NCBI GenBank assembly: GCA_947303755.1
Contig: CAMYZF010000054.1
Location: forward strand, 1 to 6,952
Length of the DNA stretch: 6,952 nucleotides
Origin: an uncultured Erysipelotrichaceae bacterium
GTDB lineage: Bacteria > Bacillota_I > Bacilli_A > RFN20 > CAG-826
Direction of reading: 5' to 3'
A program made the position numbers and the translations under genes. Below, in pieces: positions 1-6,000 of the stretch. Within the stretch, counting starts at the first letter, position 1; each line of letters opens with the position of its first letter. A model generated the notes under the pieces. That model did no database searches, was not told where the DNA came from, and saw only the letters and a program-made list of their open reading frames with translations.

Positions 1-92
1 TAGGAGTGTTGTATGGCTTTGGAGATTATGAAGAAATAAGCTCTGCTAAGCCCACAATAATGATTAAAAGAATTGAGGAACTACTCAGTTAG
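1..92 (+). CDS. C-terminal end of a HAD-superfamily hydrolase (phosphoglycolate-phosphatase-like), partial
   Basis: Frame 3 of the + strand is open from the window edge to a TAG at 90-92 and encodes 29 residues, beginning GVLYGFGDYEEI and ending IEELLS. The pattern GVLYGxG-(x)-xEEI/L, then about ten residues, then a hydrophobic I-x-x-I/L-EEL is how Gph/PgpP-type HAD phosphatases end. In that family the Gly-rich 'GVxxGxG' strand follows the last acidic catalytic motif, and the 'sIeEL' helix closes the domain. The two bases before the first full codon are TA, which fits Ile, Val or Leu at that position, as expected. The catalytic DxD and other motifs lie outside the window, so substrate and activity cannot be judged. 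The gene converges on the acyltransferase gene, and the two coding ends overlap by 12 bases. The family call rests on a short stretch and is moderate; that this is a real coding end is supported by the terminator directly on its stop codon. Confidence 0.6.
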   Translation, partial: GVLYGFGDYEEISSAKPTIMIKRIEELLS

Positions 93-102
93 TTCCTTTT
101 TC
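76..102 (+). terminator. Rho-independent terminator of the HAD gene, embedded in coding sequence
   Basis: A perfect 8-bp stem, AGGAACTA (76-83) with TAGTTCCT (90-97), encloses a 6-base loop and runs into TTTTT (97-101) on the + strand. The stop codon of the HAD gene (90-92) lies in the right arm, and the stop codon of the convergent acyltransferase gene (81-83) lies in the left arm. Read on the - strand, the hairpin is followed by CAATTC, not a T run, so it should terminate mainly + strand transcription. Confidence 0.75.
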
Positions 103-1175
103 TTAGCGTCTTTAATTTTAATAATTAACAATCTAACAAAGTATTTTAGATTCATCCAAAGTCCAGCGATGAGGATGCAAAGCAAAATGATCGCGAGCAT
201 CAAAGATATTGTTGCAAAAGCATTCATATTCGAAACTGAATGAATAATCATAATCGCAAAAATTGGATGGATTAAATAAACATCATAGGAAGTCGCAGTG
301 ACAATCTTGGAAGGATAATAATATGGCTTCTTTTTTGAGGTCGGAAACGCAACAAGAAGTAAAGAAGAGGCTAAGATGATGAAGATCTCGAAGTATCTTA
401 TGCCAAAAATAGGGTCTTTTAGGACCATAAAGCCATTGAAATACAAAGTTACAATAAATATGCATACCGCACTAATTCGAAGCCATAATGGGCCTTCTTT
501 TCGGTTCATATTTATCGCATATAGAAGCGAACCCGCTACAAAGAAATCTAAGTTCCCATATATCGGAGTGTAAATGTGTTTGTACCAATCCACTCCAAAA
601 TGTAAAAGGGTGATTTTAATTCCTTGTCCCAATAAAAGAACGCTGAAGAAAAGGATGATTAATAATGTTTTCTTGTCTTTTATTTTATAAATGAGATAGG
701 CGATCAATGGGCAAATTAAATAGAATTGAACAATCGTCGAAACAAACCAAGTTAAACCTAAGTATTCCAAATGAACGACGTTTGTAACTCCGTTATAGAA
801 GAAGAAAATAAGTCTAAAGAAGGTGTATAAGTCATCCACAAAAATATTTGGATAATAAATGATGATGCAAAGAAAAACGAGAATATAATAATCTATGATT
901 ATTTTAATTAGTCTAGTCTTATAAAACTTCATGATCCCTTTAAAGGTGAATGAGTATTTTCCTTTTAGGAATCCAATGATATTTAGATAAGCGGAGATGA
1001 AAAAGAAGATAGCCACACCAGACCACGCTGGAGCGCCTCTTATCAAAGATAGTTTTGAAATCGATTCCATTGAATTAGGATCGAGCATACCAGCGAAATG
1101 GCAAATTAAAACAGTGAGCATTGCGATGATTCTTAGGAAGTCAATCGCATCAAATCTTAGATTGAGTTTTTTCAT
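81..1175 (-). CDS. Acyltransferase 3 family membrane protein (O-acetyltransferase-like)
   Basis: This 364-residue integral membrane protein has the usual length and order of motifs of the Acyl_transf_3 family. These proteins move an acyl group, often acetyl from cytoplasmic acetyl-CoA, to a sugar or lipid outside or in the membrane. Visible motifs are IDFLR with Arg15, the conserved His26 in VLICHF, GVAIFFFISAYL at 53-64, the basic FYKTRL at 84-89, TWFVSTIVQFYLICP at 142-156, and SYDVYLIHP with His303 near the C-terminus. About ten hydrophobic segments alternate with short Lys/Arg-rich loops, and the tail is Lys-rich. The start is ATG at 1173-1175. No Shine-Dalgarno sequence precedes it, and the nearest -10-like element is only nine bases upstream, so the mRNA may be leaderless. 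The acceptor is unknown: no polysaccharide genes lie beside it, although the neighbouring secreted protein shows the cell invests in its surface. Family call is confident; substrate is open. Confidence 0.9.
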   Translation of the reverse strand: MKKLNLRFDAIDFLRIIAMLTVLICHFAGMLDPNSMESISKLSLIRGAPAWSGVAIFFFISAYLNIIGFLKGKYSFTFKGIMKFYKTRLIKIIIDYYILVFLCIIIYYPNIFVDDLYTFFRLIFFFYNGVTNVVHLEYLGLTWFVSTIVQFYLICPLIAYLIYKIKDKKTLLIILFFSVLLLGQGIKITLLHFGVDWYKHIYTPIYGNLDFFVAGSLLYAINMNRKEGPLWLRISAVCIFIVTLYFNGFMVLKDPIFGIRYFEIFIILASSLLLVAFPTSKKKPYYYPSKIVTATSYDVYLIHPIFAIMIIHSVSNMNAFATISLMLAIILLCILIAGLWMNLKYFVRLLIIKIKDAKKKELTE

Positions 1176-1184
1176 GTTGTTTTT

Positions 1185-1213
1185 ATTTTACACTAAAGAA
1201 GAGAAAACAAAAA
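1185..1213 (-). promoter_or_regulatory. Possible promoter of the acyltransferase gene, implying a leaderless transcript
   Basis: On the - strand a TAAAAT box (1185-1190) is preceded by TG and sits nine bases before the ATG at 1175. A weak TTTTTG lies 17 bases further upstream at 1208-1213, inside the T tract of the preceding terminator. Transcription from this box would begin about at the start codon, which fits the absence of any ribosome binding site. The -35 match is poor. Confidence 0.35.
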
Positions 1214-1231
1214 GGGCACCAAAAGCACCCC
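1204..1231 (-). terminator. Terminator of the AlbA_2-domain gene
   Basis: On the - strand, GGGTGCT pairs with GGTGCCC through a mixed Watson-Crick/wobble stem of about 6-7 bp around a 3-base loop (hairpin about 1214-1230). It is followed by TTTTTGTTTT (1204-1213). It lies about 60 bases downstream of the AlbA_2 gene stop and outside the left copy of the flanking repeat. It separates that transcript from the acyltransferase gene. Confidence 0.65.
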
Positions 1232-1245
1232 TATTAAGTCACGAT

Positions 1246-1281
1246 TTTGCAACGTATTTTTTTTCGTTGCATTTTCGTTTG
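1246..1281. repeat. Left copy of 36-bp direct repeat flanking the AlbA_2 gene
   Basis: This copy matches 2582-2617 at 34 of 36 positions in the same orientation; the two mismatches fall just after the inverted repeat. Inside it, TGCAACG (1248-1254) and CGTTGCA (1265-1271) form a 7-bp inverted repeat around TATTTTTTTT. The T8 length is identical in both copies. The copy begins outside the gene and runs up to the sequence just beyond its stop codon. Possible roles are a recombination site or a protein binding site; the sequence shows only the repetition. Confidence 0.9.
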
Positions 1282-1291
1282 CAACGTATTT
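1280..1291. repeat. Extra half-copy of the repeat abutting the AlbA_2 gene stop
   Basis: A second TGCAACGTATTT, without the inverted partner, starts 32 bases after the one in the left 36-bp repeat and ends at the base before the stop codon (1292-1294) of the AlbA_2 gene. With the copies at 1248, 2573 and 2584 the 12-mer occurs four times, all within or beside the two flanks of this gene. Confidence 0.8.
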
Positions 1292-2542
1292 TTATTTTTT
1301 GTGATAAAGCGTTGCTTTCCCATTTCCTTCTTTTTCAACTAGACCTATTTCAACTAATTCGTTTAATATTCGGATGGTTTTGTCCTTATTGAAACCAGAA
1401 AGATTTTCAATCTCTTGGCGGGAATATTTTATATTTGGATTAAGTAAATCAAGAAATTGTTTATGCTCTGTTGATTTAAGAAGAGATGCTTCCTTGGTTG
1501 GTAGAACCACCTTAATAGATTGATCACAAAATTCAAAAGATGGTTTTCTTTCGGAATCAGCATAGACCTCTAAGGTGCGTGGCACACCAGTTGCAAAAGC
1601 TTCAATTATTCTCAATCTTTTAAAAACATTTGCAACAATTTGGTTTCTTAGAAGAGAAAATGCTCCTCGAAGAAATTGTTCTTCGCTTATCCCAAACACT
1701 AATCCACCAGGGGAAGTAATTTCAATTCTATCCTCATACATTAAAACTTTGGTATTTGCTTTGATGTCATATGTTCGATGAATTATTGCATTTGCAATCA
1801 TTTCTCTAAATGCCACCTTAGGAATCAATTCAATGATGCTTCGACGTTCACCATCAACTTTTTCAAGAACATAGTTCCTTTCAAAAACCTTCATCGCCAC
1901 ATTAAATTGTTCGATAAGAGATACGTGTGAAAGATCAAGCCTTTCTTTGAAAGTATTATTATCGGACAAAATTGCAATTTCTAAACCAGAAAAATTGTTT
2001 TTATCCGCCAGTAAAGCTGCAGCGTTGTTATAACCATTTGGTGTTAGTAATTCTAAATTGCGAAGGGTGTCATCATCAAATTTTGATAAATAAATCGATT
2101 TGCTAAGTTCGTATGATAAAACATTGAAAGTCAGCTTCTCACCGCCAATATACTTCACTTCATCAAAATTCAAATTTTGTCCTTCTAATATCAACCTTTT
2201 AATTTCGATATCGTCAACCTCGATGGTTGAGGTGTCGTTTCGTTTGTAAGCCTTATTTTTATATAAATACGGAGTATTCAATCCTTTTTTAACAAATAGT
2301 GATACTGTTCCATTGGTGTTGGCTACAAAATAATAATTGGGTTGTGGCTTTATGCAATCGTTTATTTGGTTCTCAATATCGAGTATAAATGCGGTTTGAT
2401 TGGCAATTGGCTTAATATGCCCATCATCGCTCACCCCGAATCTAATTTCACCATCAAAATAATTAGCAAAAGCGCTAACGGTTTTTAAATAAGTGGTTGT
2501 TTTTTCTAATTTAAATTCAAGCGTTTTGCATTCTGTTTCCAT
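1292..2542 (-). CDS. AlbA_2 (Schlafen-type) / HATPase_c_4 / winged-helix protein, putative transcriptional regulator
   Basis: This 416-residue protein has the classic COG2865 layout. Residues 1-115 are an AlbA_2 domain: TLEFK at 7-11, then KTVSAFANYFDGEIRFGVSDDG (positions 20-41), the 'sAFaNt.GG.i.iGv.DdG' core shared with Schlafen proteins. Residues about 240-330 are the GHKL-like HATPase_c_4 part: FREMIANAIIHRTY with the E247-N251 N-box, DRIEITSPGGL at 271-281, LRN at 298-300 and ATGVPR at 317-322. Residues 360-416 form a winged helix with SRQEIENLSGF and a recognition helix near 386-398. Members are annotated as putative transcriptional regulators or RecG-C-terminal-like proteins, and their true role is mostly unknown. 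The ATG at 2540-2542 has AGGAG six bases upstream. Departures from the family norm are HRTY for the usual HRDY and ATGVPR for the usual GsGIxR. The gene has its own terminator and is bracketed by 36-bp direct repeats that no other gene here shares, suggesting separate acquisition or dedicated self-regulation. Confidence 0.88.
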   Translation of the reverse strand: METECKTLEFKLEKTTTYLKTVSAFANYFDGEIRFGVSDDGHIKPIANQTAFILDIENQINDCIKPQPNYYFVANTNGTVSLFVKKGLNTPYLYKNKAYKRNDTSTIEVDDIEIKRLILEGQNLNFDEVKYIGGEKLTFNVLSYELSKSIYLSKFDDDTLRNLELLTPNGYNNAAALLADKNNFSGLEIAILSDNNTFKERLDLSHVSLIEQFNVAMKVFERNYVLEKVDGERRSIIELIPKVAFREMIANAIIHRTYDIKANTKVLMYEDRIEITSPGGLVFGISEEQFLRGAFSLLRNQIVANVFKRLRIIEAFATGVPRTLEVYADSERKPSFEFCDQSIKVVLPTKEASLLKSTEHKQFLDLLNPNIKYSRQEIENLSGFNKDKTIRILNELVEIGLVEKEGNGKATLYHKK

Positions 2543-2548
2543 ATTTAT

Positions 2549-2588
2549 CTCCTGCTATAAATATAATGAAAATGCAACGTATTTGCAA
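2549..2588 (-). promoter_or_regulatory. Promoter and ribosome binding site of the AlbA_2 gene
   Basis: On the - strand TTGCAA (2583-2588) is followed after 17 bases by TATATT (2560-2565), then AGGAG (2549-2553) six bases before the ATG. The -35 hexamer is made of the flanking-repeat motif (CGTTGCA), and another CGTTGCA lies in the spacer. A protein bound to these motifs would cover the promoter. The predicted start of transcription falls very close to the AGGAG, so the leader would be short. Confidence 0.6.
2573..2584. repeat. Extra half-copy of the repeat upstream of the AlbA_2 gene
   Basis: TGCAACGTATTT occurs here and again starting at 2584, so the two copies are spaced 11 bases apart, about one helical turn. 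On the left flank the equivalent spacing is 32 bases, about three turns. Such phasing is common in arrays of protein binding sites; here it is suggestive only. Confidence 0.75.
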
Positions 2589-2617
2589 CGTATTTTTTTT
2601 CGTTGCACATTCGTTTG
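2582..2617. repeat. Right copy of 36-bp direct repeat flanking the AlbA_2 gene
   Basis: Same orientation as 1246-1281, with 34/36 identity. The inverted arms are TGCAACG (2584-2590) and CGTTGCA (2601-2607) around TATTTTTTTT. This copy lies 40-75 bases before the start codon of the AlbA_2 gene and its inner edge supplies the likely -35 box. The repeat-to-repeat unit is 1336 bp and holds the whole gene with its promoter. Only one copy would remain after exact recombination between the two. Confidence 0.9.
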
Positions 2618-2631
2618 ATTGTGAAATAAAT

Positions 2632-2654
2632 AAAAAAGAGCACAAATGTGCTCT
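2632..2654 (-). terminator. Terminator of the 75-residue orphan gene
   Basis: On the - strand GAGCAC and GTGCTC (2648-2653 and 2638-2643) form a perfect 6-bp stem, extendable by an A-T pair, around ATTT, followed by TTTTTT (2632-2637). It lies about 20 bases downstream of the stop codon at 2675-2677 and just outside the right 36-bp repeat. Confidence 0.85.
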
Positions 2655-2674
2655 CTTATCATATATAAGTAAAA

Positions 2675-2902
2675 TTATCTTCCTTGTCTAGTAACGTTGA
2701 AAGAGTTGTCTTGACTAATTACATAATGAATATCGTGTTTATTATGTTGAGGATATTCATCTTCTAATTCAACGTTATAGATATAGTGATTATTATAATA
2801 ATCGAACATATAGTTGATCGCTTCCACTCTTGAGGCGAAAGTTTTCTTAATGTCTACATGTTCATTTCTTATATAAGCATCTTTAATCTTGTAGACTCTC
2901 AT
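2675..2902 (-). CDS. Small orphan protein of 75 residues, function unknown
   Basis: I do not recognise this protein. It is real by context: ATG at 2900-2902 with GGGAGG eight bases upstream (2911-2916), one of the best ribosome binding sites in the window, and a strong hairpin terminator just after the TAA. The protein has no signal peptide or membrane segment and is rich in Tyr, Asn, His and charged residues. Residues 1-25 look like a strand followed by a basic, polar stretch (DAYIRNEHVDIKK). FASRVEAINYMFDYYNNH at 22-39 reads as an amphipathic helix, and IYNVELEDEYP (41-51) then HDIHYVISQ as strands, ending in the polar tail FNVTRQGR. It would be a compact cytoplasmic alpha/beta protein. The neighbours on both sides are unrelated and separately terminated, so context gives no functional hint. 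Confidence 0.75.
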   Translation of the reverse strand: MRVYKIKDAYIRNEHVDIKKTFASRVEAINYMFDYYNNHYIYNVELEDEYPQHNKHDIHYVISQDNSFNVTRQGR

Positions 2903-2910
2903 ATTGTTTT

Positions 2911-2944
2911 CCTCCCGTCAATTAGATCGCATCTTTCTTGATGC
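2911..2944 (-). promoter_or_regulatory. Leader of the orphan gene: strong RBS and a small hairpin
   Basis: GGGAGG at 2911-2916 is the ribosome binding site. Upstream, GCATC and GATGC (arms at 2929-2933 and 2940-2944) can form a 5-bp hairpin with a 6-base loop. A TTGACG resembling a -35 box lies near 2963-2968 on the - strand, but no good -10 box lies at the proper distance, so the promoter itself is not resolved. Confidence 0.45.
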
Positions 2945-2984
2945 AACTTCACATTAGGCTTACGTCAAGAGGAAATAAATATGA

Positions 2985-3013
2985 AAACGGTTTCATTTTT
3001 TGCGAAACCGTTT
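2985..3013 (-). terminator. Terminator of the large secreted repeat protein gene
   Basis: A perfect 10-bp stem, AAACGGTTTC with GAAACCGTTT (3004-3013 and 2985-2994), encloses a 9-base A-rich loop on the - strand, about 35 bases after the stop codon. The sequence that follows on the - strand (TTCATATTTATTT) is T-rich but not an uninterrupted T run. A terminator is the simplest reading. Confidence 0.7.
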
Positions 3014-3048
3014 ACATTTAAGTATCTTTATCTATAGATAAAATAATC

Positions 3049-6000
3049 TTAATATTTATCCGACATCATTTCGATTGATAAGACACAAGGATAGGCGATT
3101 GACTCACCAGACATCACATGCGTACCAATATAGTAGGTGACACCCGCCGTCAGATAATAGTGAATAGCAAAGTTCATGCCGTCTCCACCATAAGCTTCCA
3201 TTCTAAGTTGAATACCATCCGAATCATATAGATAACCAAAGGTATCTAATTCTGAAATTGTAGTGATTTGATAATTCCCACTTTCACTTGGAGTGAATTC
3301 GAAATATGCTTTTTGATTGGTAATTGTGAAATTGTTTGTGCCTAACGAAACAACAGTTGGATCGGCGATGATAGTTCTTGTAACGTCACAAGACACTGAG
3401 ATTTCATAATATGTCGCATAATCATAAATAGTCACATTTCCGCATTCAAAATAATAACTTGAGTATTTTTCGTCTTCGTAGCAACTATTATATCTTGAAT
3501 CCGCTTTGATTGCGTCAATATATGAATCAATATCATAAGCTTTGCTTATTCTAAATGAGGCAGATTGTTGGTTTCCTCCTGAGAAGTGATAAACATTTTC
3601 ACTAGAATCATTCGGGAACAAAACGTATAAAGAATTAAATTCATAGTCGTTACCGTGATTAATTAATTCTTCCAAGGTATCAGCCCAAGAATTCCAGGTG
3701 TAGGTTTGACGCATCATCGTAATTTGATAATAAGCTCCAATAGGCTCGAGATAAACAGTGTCTACAACTGTATATGATGTATTGGCTCTAATATAAGAAT
3801 AGGCACCATCTAATACGAAATCATTCGCGAGCAAATAATCTCGATAATCAGAAACTTCTTCTAGATTAGAGCAATAGAATTGGGCAAATGTATCACTAGA
3901 ACCACCATCATGATAATAAGCCGGGGATTCTGATGAGAAATATAGGCTAAAGCCTAAACTATCAACATATGTCTTAGCTTCTTGAGATAAGCCAGAATAG
4001 AAATCTGCGTAATTCTCAAATGGGCCAGTCTTTCTAATCGTAACGGAGTAATAAGATTCGTATTCATCCGAATAGTAGAATGAGTAAGCGTACGCTCCAA
4101 CGACTTTGGTGTATTCGTGATTGCCGGTATAAACAAAGCCATCTGCTTCTAAAGAAGCAAAATAAGTATCTAAATCGTAATTTTTCGAAAGATTGAAACT
4201 AACATATATACTCGAATCAATGTAGTTAAAGAAATATGGGTTATTTTTTTGACTTTCGTTAACTAAAGCAGGGATTTCTAGAAGAACGCTATTTTCGTTA
4301 ATGTCGAGTTCTTTATATGTTTTGAATTCTTCAAATATAACATCGCTTCTAAGTTCGATGCGAAGGCTATATAGATTAAGATCTTTGCTTTCTTCATAAG
4401 CTCTAACGCTGAGTTTATAAGCGAAACCGGTTTCTTTGTTGATGTACTCACCCAAATAGTTCGAGTAGGTAAATTTATGTGTCGCTTCAATCTTAGCGAT
4501 ATATAAATCTTTTACTCTATTAACTTCTGTTAATGATCCTAAATAGGAAGCTCCATAACTATAAACATCATAGAAGCCTTCATAAAGATTATCTGAATCT
4601 GCAAAATAAACAGCATTATCTTCTTTTTCTAAACCACAATTGGTTAAGAAATCATCAACCATGTTGTTGAAAGATGGATAGGAATAGAAAGTAGATGGAC
4701 CAAAAATATCCTTACTAGAGAACTTCACCCCATCACTAGTCTTTTCTAAGAAAAGCAAATTATGAGAAGAATCAATACGATATCCACCATAAGGAGCAAG
4801 ATATGTGACGCCATCTAATGTGGCAAATTGACTGATAAGTTCATCGCCAGCGCCTTTAACAAAGGCATAACGTCCAGAACCTTCGATTATGTAATATTTA
4901 TAAGTTTCTAACAGAGTTAATTGGTCTTCGATAGACTGGCAAGCACTCTGGCTATAAAAGGCACTCTTGCTAAGCATATCAGCAAAGCTAGAGAAAGTCA
5001 TGATTGGAGAGTGATAATAATAGACCACTCTTAAAGATGTGGTTTCATCAGAAACAATTATCATTAAAGTTGATCCAAACGAATCAATTGTTTTTTGATA
5101 AATGTTTTCACCAATTAAAGTAAATCCATTGCTTGTAAGAGTGGTTATAAAAGATGCAATAGCGCCTTCTTGAGGACCAAAGATTTCGTAATAAGCGTAC
5201 AAATTATCGCCTTTGATTCCTGAATATGTGGCGCCGGTTCCGCCATTCAAGACGCAAACATCACTGTCAGAATCCATCTTTAAGTAGTTTGCAATATCAC
5301 TCTTAGAAGGTGGTTCGTTAGAAGTAATCGCTTCATAAAGGTAGAACACTATTGATCCTTCGCTTTCAGTACAAACGATTTGTAATTGGTGATCTTTGTA
5401 GCGATAAGTAGCGTAATTTGGCATCGGAGAGCCTAAATATTCCCAATCGCTAGAAGCATTATAGAATGTGGTAAATTCTGAAATAACTGCGGAGATAGTT
5501 GCTTCACTATAATCGCTTAATGTTGTTGCGATAAAGAAACTCTTTTGATCGCCGGCAGAATAATAAGAGTAAGCATATGATGTTATGTATTCTGATTCGA
5601 ATTCTGGCACGGCATCATAATGAGCCGCAAAAAGTTTTTCATTTAAATAATCGCTTGGCCAACTTGTCTCAGTATCAAAATAATCGTATTCATCGGTGTA
5701 CATTGCTATGACATATTCGAATAAATCATAGTGGCTTTTCATTAACCCAACAGAATGGACTTTGTCACCATCTTTCTTTTGCCAAATCTCCACGCCGCCT
5801 TGATCGAAGGTATGTGTAAGACCGTTGTTGATGAGTGTGGTTTCAATCACGCTGGTGGTGCCTTTCTTGTAGCAGCAACATAAACCATCACGTAAAGACC
5901 ACATGCCATTACCCATCTGGGTAATACCATTTAATTGTCCGGCGTATACATCGTTAAGATAAGTTAAGTTTTCTGCACTTAAAACGCCTAGATTTGTTCC

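Noticed and set aside
1246..1291. Inverted repeat of the left flank as the terminator of the AlbA_2 gene
   Set aside because: On the - strand the hairpin is followed by AAAATCG rather than a T run; a better T-tailed hairpin lies downstream at 1204-1231.
997..1392. 131-codon + strand frame across the acyltransferase start and the repeat region
   Set aside because: It has no recognisable domain, runs antisense through two real genes and through two terminator/repeat elements, and has no sensible ribosome binding site.
2591..2600. T8 tracts as phase-variation switches
   Set aside because: Both tracts lie outside coding sequence, have the same length, and do not fall between the -35 and -10 boxes.
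1246..2617. Insertion sequence or classical transposon
   Set aside because: The flanking repeats are direct rather than terminal inverted repeats, no transposase is encoded, and no short target duplication is evident outside the repeats.
1246..2617. CRISPR array
   Set aside because: There are only two full repeat copies, and they enclose a gene rather than short regular spacers.
2929..2944. Hairpin before the orphan gene as a riboswitch or attenuator
   Set aside because: The stem is only 5 bp, without a T run or any conserved riboswitch core; it may be chance.
3954..4490. Short - strand frames inside the repeat protein gene
   Set aside because: They are shadows of the long coding frame, with low-complexity translations and no initiation signals.
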